Below are positions 37,459 to 44,662 of a stretch of DNA of 64,000 nt, piece after piece (position 1 is the stretch's first letter; each line of letters begins with the position of its first letter). Made by a program: the position numbers and the translations under genes. Under the pieces are notes generated by a model that was not told where the DNA came from, ran no database searches, and was given only the letters and a program-made list of their open reading frames with translations. The DNA is from an uncultured Clostridia bacterium (lineage in GTDB: Bacteria > Bacillota > Clostridia > TANB77 > CAG-465), in NCBI GenBank assembly GCA_934130595.1, contig CAKOYF010000006.1, positions 17,540 to 81,539 of the forward strand. Direction: 5' to 3'.

Positions 37459-37546
37459 AAATGAAGGTATGTAAATGAAATGCACCACAAATGTTGTCTA
37501 ACTTTCGTTCAACTTTTTAGGTTCACTTCAAAAATACCTTCATTTT
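37458..37546. mobile_element. Imperfect palindrome with IS-like ends (MITE or IS relic), also a terminator
   Basis: The 89-bp element has outer arms AAAATGAAGGTAT (37458-37470) and the complement at 37534-37546. Inside are inverted termini at 37476-37496 and 37510-37530 that match at 16 of 21 positions and resemble IS3-type ends (TGAAGTG.ACC..AAAAGTTG). No transposase lies between. The long stem and T run toward 37547 could terminate both flanking genes. Confidence 0.5.
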
Positions 37547-37547
37547 T

Positions 37548-39272
37548 TTACTCTACAACAGGTGGAATAAAGTTTTCAATTGCATCTCTTAATTTGGGAT
37601 GATGGATTACAAAGTGAATAGATGGAGCAGTAGCTTTAGAAATCATAACCCAGTTTTTTTCACACATTAAAACTTGTATATTTTTAAAAGTATGAGTGAC
37701 ATTAATTTTAAATTTATAATTTGGATTTTCATTACTATATTTTTTTGTTAATTCTAGATGCTTCATATATTCATCATAAGTATAGTAAATCTTTTTCTCA
37801 TAAAAACAATCAGACAAGCAAAGATAAGGTGAAGCTTTTTCAAAATCTTCTTTACTTATTTCTTGAATTTCGTCTTCAAATATATTTTCTTTTATTACTT
37901 CTTCAATTATTTTATTTTGCATTTTAACAGAATTTTTTATTATTTCAATATCTTTATCTGGCACATTGTTGCGTTTTAACATTTCTAGTAATAATTCATT
38001 AGATATTGTATGAATTGGAAGAGAAGATAAAATTCTTCTTCTATTAGCTTTTGTTTTTGCACTTGAATTCAAAAATATGTTATATGAATTTATAGAATCT
38101 TCTCTATATATTTCCATAAGAGGTGTAGCTTTGTTTAGTAGAAGTTTTGCTTTTGTCTTGTAGTAATTTAAATCATTTTTAGAAGTTAGTAGTGTATATT
38201 TTCCTTTATCATGAGATCCAGTTATACATTCTCCTGTAAGAGCAACGTTTTCTGAAATGTAGTCAAAATGACAATAGAAATTACTATGAGGACCTTTTAA
38301 AAAGTAAGGTGAGACTTGTCCTGTCATGTATATAGGTATCCAGCTTTCTAGCCCTAACATCATTTCATTAAAAGGTCTATCAATGTTATGAATAATGTTT
38401 AGATGAAGTCCTTTTTTTAGCATCATTGCAATTGCAAACATCCATTTTTTTCCAAAATCAATATCTTCTGCCATATCTTCCATAGGCATATCACTACACA
38501 TAAAAACTGGCTCATTTGACTTAGAAAGTACAGTTGTTTTAAAAAAGTCTAGTTCTCCTTTTTTCATTTCTTTTATACCATAATATGTTTTAGAAATAGG
38601 TTTATAAAATGGAATAAAAGGAACTTTTAATTCATTAAAATGTATTGCTTTTATATATTCATTTAAATCAAATTCATCTAAGTGAACTAAGAAATCATCT
38701 ATATAATTTTTTGGAGAAGAAGAGTTTGTTAAAATCCAATTTTCAAGAGCAGAATAATATTTAGATTTAATTTTTAACTCATCAGTACTGCTTTTAGTTA
38801 TCAAAGATATAGTCTCTAAATCTTCCTCAGTAGTATATTTAGATGTTATATAATTACATACTCCTTCAACAAAGCTTTTTGGCTTAGATGGAGTTCTACT
38901 ACCATTTCGTATTTTAGAAATAAATGAAGCGTCATAATTAATAAAACGAGCTAAATCTGCAATATTAATATTTAAAACACTAGCTAATTCATTAAAATTA
39001 CTTCCTAGTTGTTCTAAAGAAATAGTTATATCATTTAAGGTGCTAGATAAACAAAGATAAATATCTTTTTTAGATATATTTTCTTTATCTTTTCCTAACA
39101 TATATAATCCATTAACTAATGATTCGAATTGTTTACTTTTTATATTTGGAGTTCTTTCTCCATTACGATATCTGCTAATAACAGCTGAAGAAAGTCCAGA
39201 AGCAGATATTAAATCTTTTGGGGAACATTCAAATCTTTCCATATAATTGTTTAGTTGCTGTGAAAAATTCAT
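37548..39272 (-). CDS. Large twin-HTH regulator of unknown function
   Basis: The 574-residue protein starts with an Xre-like HTH (about residues 1-55; SSAVISRYRNGERTP) and carries a second one at about residues 85-135 (DASFISKIRNGSRTPSKP). The remaining 440 residues hold no domain I recognise, though WMFAIAMMLKKGLHLNIIHNIDRPFNEMMLGLESWIPIYMTG and EPVFMCSDMP suggest a folded sensing module. There is no signal peptide or transmembrane helix. It is transcribed away from the surface-protein genes at 39445, with a dyad in the shared gap, and AGGAGG lies before its ATG. A regulator of these genes is the simplest inference. Confidence 0.75.
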   Translation of the reverse strand: MNFSQQLNNYMERFECSPKDLISASGLSSAVISRYRNGERTPNIKSKQFESLVNGLYMLGKDKENISKKDIYLCLSSTLNDITISLEQLGSNFNELASVLNINIADLARFINYDASFISKIRNGSRTPSKPKSFVEGVCNYITSKYTTEEDLETISLITKSSTDELKIKSKYYSALENWILTNSSSPKNYIDDFLVHLDEFDLNEYIKAIHFNELKVPFIPFYKPISKTYYGIKEMKKGELDFFKTTVLSKSNEPVFMCSDMPMEDMAEDIDFGKKWMFAIAMMLKKGLHLNIIHNIDRPFNEMMLGLESWIPIYMTGQVSPYFLKGPHSNFYCHFDYISENVALTGECITGSHDKGKYTLLTSKNDLNYYKTKAKLLLNKATPLMEIYREDSINSYNIFLNSSAKTKANRRRILSSLPIHTISNELLLEMLKRNNVPDKDIEIIKNSVKMQNKIIEEVIKENIFEDEIQEISKEDFEKASPYLCLSDCFYEKKIYYTYDEYMKHLELTKKYSNENPNYKFKINVTHTFKNIQVLMCEKNWVMISKATAPSIHFVIHHPKLRDAIENFIPPVVE

Positions 39273-39341
39273 AATAAACCTCCTATAGTATTATATAATT
39301 AAATCTATTATAACATATAATAAAATAGGGAAAAAAGTCGA

Positions 39342-39370
39342 TTACCAAAGTGGCACGGAAAATTTGGTAA
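39342..39370. promoter_or_regulatory. Dyad in the divergent intergenic region (candidate operator)
   Basis: TTACCAAA (39342-39349) and TTTGGTAA (39363-39370) are perfect arms, 13 bp apart, just upstream of an extended -10 (TGATAAAAT, hexamer 39399-39404) for the gene at 39445. A protein with two HTH units fits two spaced half-sites. Confidence 0.55.
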
Positions 39371-39444
39371 AAAATAAAAAAAGAGAAAATTTCTATGATA
39401 AAATTACAGACATAGTTATAAACTTTAGAAAAGGGGTATAAATT

Positions 39445-40755
39445 ATGAAAAAAACTAGATTATTTGTGCTTGCTATTATTACACTAATGATAGCAATAGT
39501 TACTAACAACAATGTATATGCAGCAAGTGAAAAAAATGAAGTAACTCTAAAATTTGATGGAGGAATTGTGCGTGATGGCTATGTAGAATATAGCAAAATA
39601 GGAAAGTTACAATTATTCAAAGGCGATGAATTAGTTACAAATATTGATAATGGAATGAAAATAGATTTAAATGAGGCAGATTATCAATTTGTAATAGAAG
39701 AAATTCAAATTGAAGATACAGGAAGTGTTGTAGGTCCTGCACCAGTAAAATTAAATATTAACAATTGGTACTATCCTATGACAACAATAGTGGGTGAAGA
39801 TAAATCTACATTTGAACTAGAATCAAGTAAGTTTAATGGAACTTTAAATGTTAAATTTACAAGAGCAAGAACAGTTGTTAATACAAATGTGGAAAATGTT
39901 TATGAAGATATAACATCAAAAGGTGTAATTGACCTGACAGATGAAAAAGAATATGTAATAGATTTTTCTAAAACTGATGAGTTGACAGAAGGATTAAAAT
40001 CATTTGCAGATTTAGATAAAATACTATATTATAAGAGAGATAATAATAGTCTATTAGCAACAGATAATGAAAATGAAGCTGTTATAAAGATAGTTGGAAA
40101 TAGATCAGAAAATAAAGCTATATTATCTGCAGTAAATGTTGGAACTAAAAAAAGTGAAAATTTTAAAGGATTTCATATGCAATATACAGGTTCTTCACTT
40201 AATTATAATAGTACTGATGATGGCATTATATATGAAACGAGATATGATTATTATACTAGATGTACTTATGATTTTACATTTCAATATGCCAAAGAAGAAG
40301 TTAGTCCTAAAGAATATGAGTTTATTGAAGGAGCTAATCAAGTATATACAATAGATAAGTCAAAAAATGCAGTATTTAAAGTAAATACAATCGCTAAAGA
40401 TATAAAAGAAATTTATATAGATGGTAGTATTTTAGATGCTAAAAATTATGTTTTAGATTCTCAAGATGGAATAATTACAATTTTAGAAGAATATTTAAAA
40501 AGTTTAGCTATAGGAGAGCATAAAATAAAAGTTACTTTCTTAGATGAAAAAGAAATTGAAACTAATTTTGAAGTTAAGGCAGAGCAAAGCCAATCAGATA
40601 TAAAAGATGAAGAAAAAAATGAAAGTATTGAAAATACAGATCCAAATCCAGAAACAGGAGATAATGTTTTAACAAATTTAACAATATCTGTAATATCTAT
40701 ATTAGGTGTTGCTATTGCTTTAATGATTAATAATAAAAAAATTAAGGAAGATTAG
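39445..40755 (+). CDS. Secreted surface protein with PNPETGDN sorting signal
   Basis: The 436-residue protein has a signal peptide (about residues 1-28, ending VYAAS), a body of beta-rich sequence with no domain I recognise, and a cell-wall sorting end: ENTDPNPETGDN, a hydrophobic helix, then KKIKED. The NPETG core differs from LPxTG and resembles the (N/S)PxTG class used by some clostridial sortases. The next gene carries the identical 13-residue motif. AAGGGG lies before the ATG; the next gene starts 12 bp downstream. Confidence 0.75.
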   Translation: MKKTRLFVLAIITLMIAIVTNNNVYAASEKNEVTLKFDGGIVRDGYVEYSKIGKLQLFKGDELVTNIDNGMKIDLNEADYQFVIEEIQIEDTGSVVGPAPVKLNINNWYYPMTTIVGEDKSTFELESSKFNGTLNVKFTRARTVVNTNVENVYEDITSKGVIDLTDEKEYVIDFSKTDELTEGLKSFADLDKILYYKRDNNSLLATDNENEAVIKIVGNRSENKAILSAVNVGTKKSENFKGFHMQYTGSSLNYNSTDDGIIYETRYDYYTRCTYDFTFQYAKEEVSPKEYEFIEGANQVYTIDKSKNAVFKVNTIAKDIKEIYIDGSILDAKNYVLDSQDGIITILEEYLKSLAIGEHKIKVTFLDEKEIETNFEVKAEQSQSDIKDEEKNESIENTDPNPETGDNVLTNLTISVISILGVAIALMINNKKIKED

Positions 40756-40767
40756 GAGGAAAAGAAA

Positions 40768-42237
40768 ATGAAATTAAAAAAAGCATTATTTATGATGGTA
40801 ATTGCTGTAGTTGGAATTTTAGGGATGACAACAGTAAGTGCTGCAACTATTAGTGACAACGGACAATATTCATTAGTATTAACTGTTAATGATGAAAATG
40901 GTGATATTGATGGAGAGTATGCAAAAATCGTAAGATTTGATGTTGATGAAGGAGAAACAACAGTTAAGTTATCTGAACTTACAAAAGATGTTACCCCATT
41001 TAATGGGAAAAATGAATTTTCACATTGGGTAAATAGAAATAAAGAAAAAGTAAATGAAGATTTATCATTAGCAGATTTTAATAGTAATGGTTGCTTTTAT
41101 AAATCAACAGGTGAAGAAGTAAATTATACTAATGGTTTAACTCTTGAAGCAAGATTTGAAGGGAAAGCATTAAATGAAAGTGATAAATATTATGTGATAT
41201 TTGATGGATTTGCTGGAACAGTAAATGGTCAATCAAAACTAAGATTAGATTTTAAAAAGGAAGAATTTCAAAACGTTGATTTAACCAAATATGTCCCTAT
41301 AAGAAAAGGATATACTTTTATAGGTTGGGATTTAGATGGAAAAATTGTTACTACTGTAGATTCAAGTGCTTTTGCAAATGATGCTGTAGTTACACTTACT
41401 GCAACATATACTAAAGATACTTTTGATGGAGCAGATAGAGTTTTAATATTAAATGCTAATGGTGGAACTATTTCTGGAAATACATCTAATAAATATGACT
41501 ATTTAGGTGGTGGAAATTCAGGAACAGCTATGTCACTTTTACCATATATACCAGTAAGAGAAGGATATACTTTTAATGGATGGAATTCTAAAAAAGATGG
41601 AAGTGGAAAAAATTATAAGTATATATATTGGAGATTATGGGATAATGATGGAAAAACAGATGTAGATAAAGATACTATAATAACAAATCAGCTTGGTGCA
41701 CAGTATTACCAAAATGTAACTTTATATGCTTCTTGGACAAAAAATGCTGTTACTGAAGAAGATACTGTTAAAGAAATTAATAGTAATGGAGATATAAAAT
41801 CAAGTATTACTTTTGAAAAAGAAGTTAGCAGTGATTATGTACTAGATATTAAAAATATAGAAGTAAAAGATAATTTAACAAATAAAGATGTTAAATATGT
41901 AGTAGATATAAATGTATTAGAAAATGGTGAAATAATTAAAATTAGTGATTTAAAAATGAAAATAAGAATTGCTTTACCAGAAGAATTAAAAGGATTTGAT
42001 AAATATGAAGTGGTATATATATCAGATGATGAAATAAAAGAAACAATACCAGCAACAATAGAAGATGGCTACATTGTATTTGAAACATCACATTTAAGTC
42101 AATATGGAATTGTAGCAACAAAGATTGAAAATACAGATCCAAATCCAGAAACAGGAGATAATGTTGCACTAATTGGAATGATGTTTATGATGTCAATGCT
42201 AGGAATAATGAGTGCTAAATTAAAACTAGTAAAATAA
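40768..42237 (+). CDS. InlB B-repeat surface protein with PNPETGDN sorting signal
   Basis: The 489-residue protein has a signal peptide (VSAAT at about 25-29) and three or more Listeria-Bacteroides (InlB B/Flg_new) repeats, recognised by RKGYTFIGWDLDGK, REGYTFNGWNSKKDG and NVTLYASWTKN. A different beta domain lies near residues 330-460. The C-terminus is ENTDPNPETGDN, a hydrophobic helix and a short basic tail. It is likely covalently wall-bound and involved in adhesion. It has AGGAGG upstream and forms an operon with its neighbours. Confidence 0.85.
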   Translation: MKLKKALFMMVIAVVGILGMTTVSAATISDNGQYSLVLTVNDENGDIDGEYAKIVRFDVDEGETTVKLSELTKDVTPFNGKNEFSHWVNRNKEKVNEDLSLADFNSNGCFYKSTGEEVNYTNGLTLEARFEGKALNESDKYYVIFDGFAGTVNGQSKLRLDFKKEEFQNVDLTKYVPIRKGYTFIGWDLDGKIVTTVDSSAFANDAVVTLTATYTKDTFDGADRVLILNANGGTISGNTSNKYDYLGGGNSGTAMSLLPYIPVREGYTFNGWNSKKDGSGKNYKYIYWRLWDNDGKTDVDKDTIITNQLGAQYYQNVTLYASWTKNAVTEEDTVKEINSNGDIKSSITFEKEVSSDYVLDIKNIEVKDNLTNKDVKYVVDINVLENGEIIKISDLKMKIRIALPEELKGFDKYEVVYISDDEIKETIPATIEDGYIVFETSHLSQYGIVATKIENTDPNPETGDNVALIGMMFMMSMLGIMSAKLKLVK

Positions 42238-42270
42238 TAAAAATAAATTATATATCAAGGTGAAAAAAAT

Positions 42271-43392
42271 ATGAATGAAAAAACTAAGGGAAAAGTATTT
42301 GTTTCAGTAATAATTATACTGGTTATAATTATCGTAGCCCTTGTAATAGCTCTTTTTATCAATAAAGGCGGTAAAGAAAATATGGAAGATTCTAAAACTC
42401 AAACAAAAGAGAAAAATATTAAAATAGTTGAAGATGAAACTAGTAAAATTCAATTAGAAGAGTATAAAACAGATGTATTTACAATGAAAAAACCAAAAGG
42501 ATGGAATGTTGAAACAGGAGGCTCAGGGGTTTTTTATACAATTAGAACATATGATAGTAAAAATACAAATAATCAAATATTCTTGATGATAAAAGTACAA
42601 CCTTTATTAAAATCTACTTCAGCTAAAAATATGTGGCAAAATTATTATGCTATGACTGGATATAATTCACAATATAAATTGTTTGCTGATGCAGTAGTTT
42701 TAGATACTCCAACAACAGAAGGTTTTTATAATAAATTTAATGAAATAGCTAAGTTTGTTAAAGAAATAGATCCATCATTTAGTACTATAGAGTTTCCTAA
42801 CTTTAGTAATTTTACAAAACAAGAGGAATTTGCCTCTCAAGCTTCAATGAAAAGTGTAGCCTTAGATAGTAAAGTGTTAAGAGCTACATTTAATGGAGAT
42901 AATTCTAAAGAGGGTGAAGGACTTTTTATGGCATCTGTTGTAAATTTTGGAAATCAATATAGTGATGATGGATATTATATGGTATATGATATTACATCAA
43001 TAACTTCTGAAAAAGATCAATTTATAAATTACAAGGATATTTTATTAGAGTCTGTAAACTCAATAAAGTTTAGTGATAGCTATGTAAAACAAACAATAGA
43101 CAATGGAAATGCTCAAACTCAGCAATCACTTGCTTTAAATGCTTCTATTCAGAAATCTTTTGATTCATATATGGATGCTTGGGAAAATAGAAATAAGAGT
43201 TATGATATTATGAGTCAAAAGCAAAGTGATGCAACTCTTGGATATGAAAGAGTATACGATACTGAAAGTGGCGATATATATAAAACATATAATGGATTTA
43301 CAGATGATTATGATGGTCAAAGATATAAAACAATAACAGATGATATGTACACTCAAAAAACTAGTGGATATATAGAAAAAATATATAATTAG
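42271..43392 (+). CDS. Membrane-anchored extracytoplasmic protein
   Basis: The 373-residue protein has one N-terminal transmembrane helix (about residues 9-30) and a soluble extracytoplasmic part. The start of that part (YKTDVFTMKKPKGWNVETGGSG) resembles PsbP/Mog1-like lipoprotein domains. The C-terminal 100 residues are Asp/Ser/Tyr-rich without clear motifs. It follows the two PNPETGDN proteins by 33 bp and is probably in the same transcript, which ends at the terminator downstream. Function is unknown. Confidence 0.7.
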   Translation: MNEKTKGKVFVSVIIILVIIIVALVIALFINKGGKENMEDSKTQTKEKNIKIVEDETSKIQLEEYKTDVFTMKKPKGWNVETGGSGVFYTIRTYDSKNTNNQIFLMIKVQPLLKSTSAKNMWQNYYAMTGYNSQYKLFADAVVLDTPTTEGFYNKFNEIAKFVKEIDPSFSTIEFPNFSNFTKQEEFASQASMKSVALDSKVLRATFNGDNSKEGEGLFMASVVNFGNQYSDDGYYMVYDITSITSEKDQFINYKDILLESVNSIKFSDSYVKQTIDNGNAQTQQSLALNASIQKSFDSYMDAWENRNKSYDIMSQKQSDATLGYERVYDTESGDIYKTYNGFTDDYDGQRYKTITDDMYTQKTSGYIEKIYN

Positions 43393-43428
43393 ATTCTGAA
43401 TAAAGTTATAATACTGAATAATAATATA

Positions 43429-43487
43429 AAAAGGGATGATACTGAAGTAACTTAATCAATAATACTTCAAGTACATCTCTTTTTTTG
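43429..43487 (+). terminator. Long terminator of the surface-protein operon
   Basis: A long interrupted stem (AAAGGGATGATACTGAAGTA with TACTTCAAGTACATCTCTTT) ends in a T run. Confidence 0.8.
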
Positions 43488-43559
43488 AAATCAAATTTGA
43501 TAATTGTTGTGTTTTGTGATATACAATTTAAAGAATAAAAGAAAGGTAGAGATGATATA

Positions 43560-44534
43560 ATGTGTACAGCAGCAACATATAAAACAAAAGATTTTTATTT
43601 TGGAAGAACTTTAGATTATGAATTTTCTTATGGAGATGAAATAACAATCACTCCAAGAAATTATGTTTTTAATTTTAGAGAAAAAGGAAAAATAGAGAGT
43701 CATTATGCAATAATAGGTATGGCATATGTTTATGATAATTATCCACTTTATTACGATGCAATGAATGAAAAAGGCGTAGCTATAGCAGGACTTAATTTTG
43801 TAGGAAATGCATCATATAATGAAAAAGTAGAAGGAAAGGATAATATAGCTCAATTTGAACTTATTCCTTGGATATTATGTCAGTGTGAAAATATAGATGA
43901 TGTAAAGAGACTAATAGAAAAAATGAATATAACTAATGTAGCATTTAATGAAAAATTACCACTTGCACAACTTCATTGGATTATTTCAGACAAAGATAAA
44001 AGTATAACAGTAGAGGCTGTTAAAGATGGAATTAAAGTATATGATAATCCAGTAGGTGTATTAACTAACAATCCACCTTTTGATAAGCAAATGTTCGAGT
44101 TAAATAAGTATATTCATCTTAGTGTAGAAAATCCTAAAAATACTTTTTCAGAAAATTTAGACTTAGAATATTATAGCAGAGGAATGGGAGCAATAGGACT
44201 ACCTGGAGATTTATCTTCTCAATCTAGATTTGTAAGAGTAGCTTTTGTTAAGATGAATTCTATATCTAGTGATGATGAAATGGAAAGTGTTAGTCAATTT
44301 TTCCACATATTAAACAGTGTAGATCAACAAAGAGGATGTTGTAAGTTAGGTGAAAATAAATATGAAATTACAATATACACTTCATGTTGCAATGTATCAA
44401 AGGGAATATACTACTATACAACATATAACAATCACCAAATAAATGCAGTAGATATTAATAGAGAAGATTTAGATACATCTAGCCTTATAAGATATAAACT
44501 AAATACTAATGAAAATATAAATTATCAAAATTAA
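43560..44534 (+). CDS. bsh: Choloylglycine hydrolase (bile salt hydrolase / penicillin V acylase family)
   Basis: The 324-residue Ntn hydrolase has its nucleophile Cys2 directly after the start Met (MCTAATYKT). Other family marks are FGRTLDYEFSYG (Arg16 and Asp19), GLNFVGNASYNE, LTNNPPFDKQM and GLPGDLSSQSRFVRVAF, which carries the catalytic Arg. These match bile salt hydrolases more than penicillin acylases. It removes glycine or taurine from conjugated bile acids, an advantage in the gut. It is monocistronic and the start is fixed by the need for Cys2. Confidence 0.93.
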   Translation: MCTAATYKTKDFYFGRTLDYEFSYGDEITITPRNYVFNFREKGKIESHYAIIGMAYVYDNYPLYYDAMNEKGVAIAGLNFVGNASYNEKVEGKDNIAQFELIPWILCQCENIDDVKRLIEKMNITNVAFNEKLPLAQLHWIISDKDKSITVEAVKDGIKVYDNPVGVLTNNPPFDKQMFELNKYIHLSVENPKNTFSENLDLEYYSRGMGAIGLPGDLSSQSRFVRVAFVKMNSISSDDEMESVSQFFHILNSVDQQRGCCKLGENKYEITIYTSCCNVSKGIYYYTTYNNHQINAVDINREDLDTSSLIRYKLNTNENINYQN

Positions 44535-44543
44535 AAAAATCTA

Positions 44544-44572
44544 TTACATAAAATTATAATTTGTGATATAAT
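44544..44572 (+). promoter_or_regulatory. Promoter of the MATE-fusion gene
   Basis: TTACAT at 44544-44549 and an extended -10 (TGATATAAT, hexamer 44567-44572) have a 17-bp spacer, nearly the same arrangement as at 26176-26204. Confidence 0.65.
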
Positions 44573-44579
44573 ACAAATG

Positions 44580-44632
44580 TATCGAGCAGTAAATAACGTA
44601 AGTCCAGATAATTAGGATTACGTTATTTTTTT
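44580..44632 (+). promoter_or_regulatory. Leader with terminator hairpin before the MATE-fusion gene
   Basis: The arms AATAACGTAAGTCC and GGATTACGTTATT (13 pairs, one bulge, 44592-44627) end in seven T, only 31 bp before the start codon. This is an attenuator layout. The RNA before it is only about 15 nt, too short for a classic upstream aptamer, so a sensing element would have to overlap the hairpin. Confidence 0.55.
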
Positions 44633-44662
44633 GCCGTGTAAGTGAGTAGAAAGGAAAAAATT

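Noticed and set aside
37548..39272. Abortive infection or toxin call for the twin-HTH protein
   Set aside because: No nuclease, kinase or pore motif is visible in the C-terminal part, so no function is claimed.
44571..44640. Known guanidine or preQ1 riboswitch before the MATE gene
   Set aside because: No conserved motif of those classes was visible; the leader is too short and only a terminator hairpin is clear.
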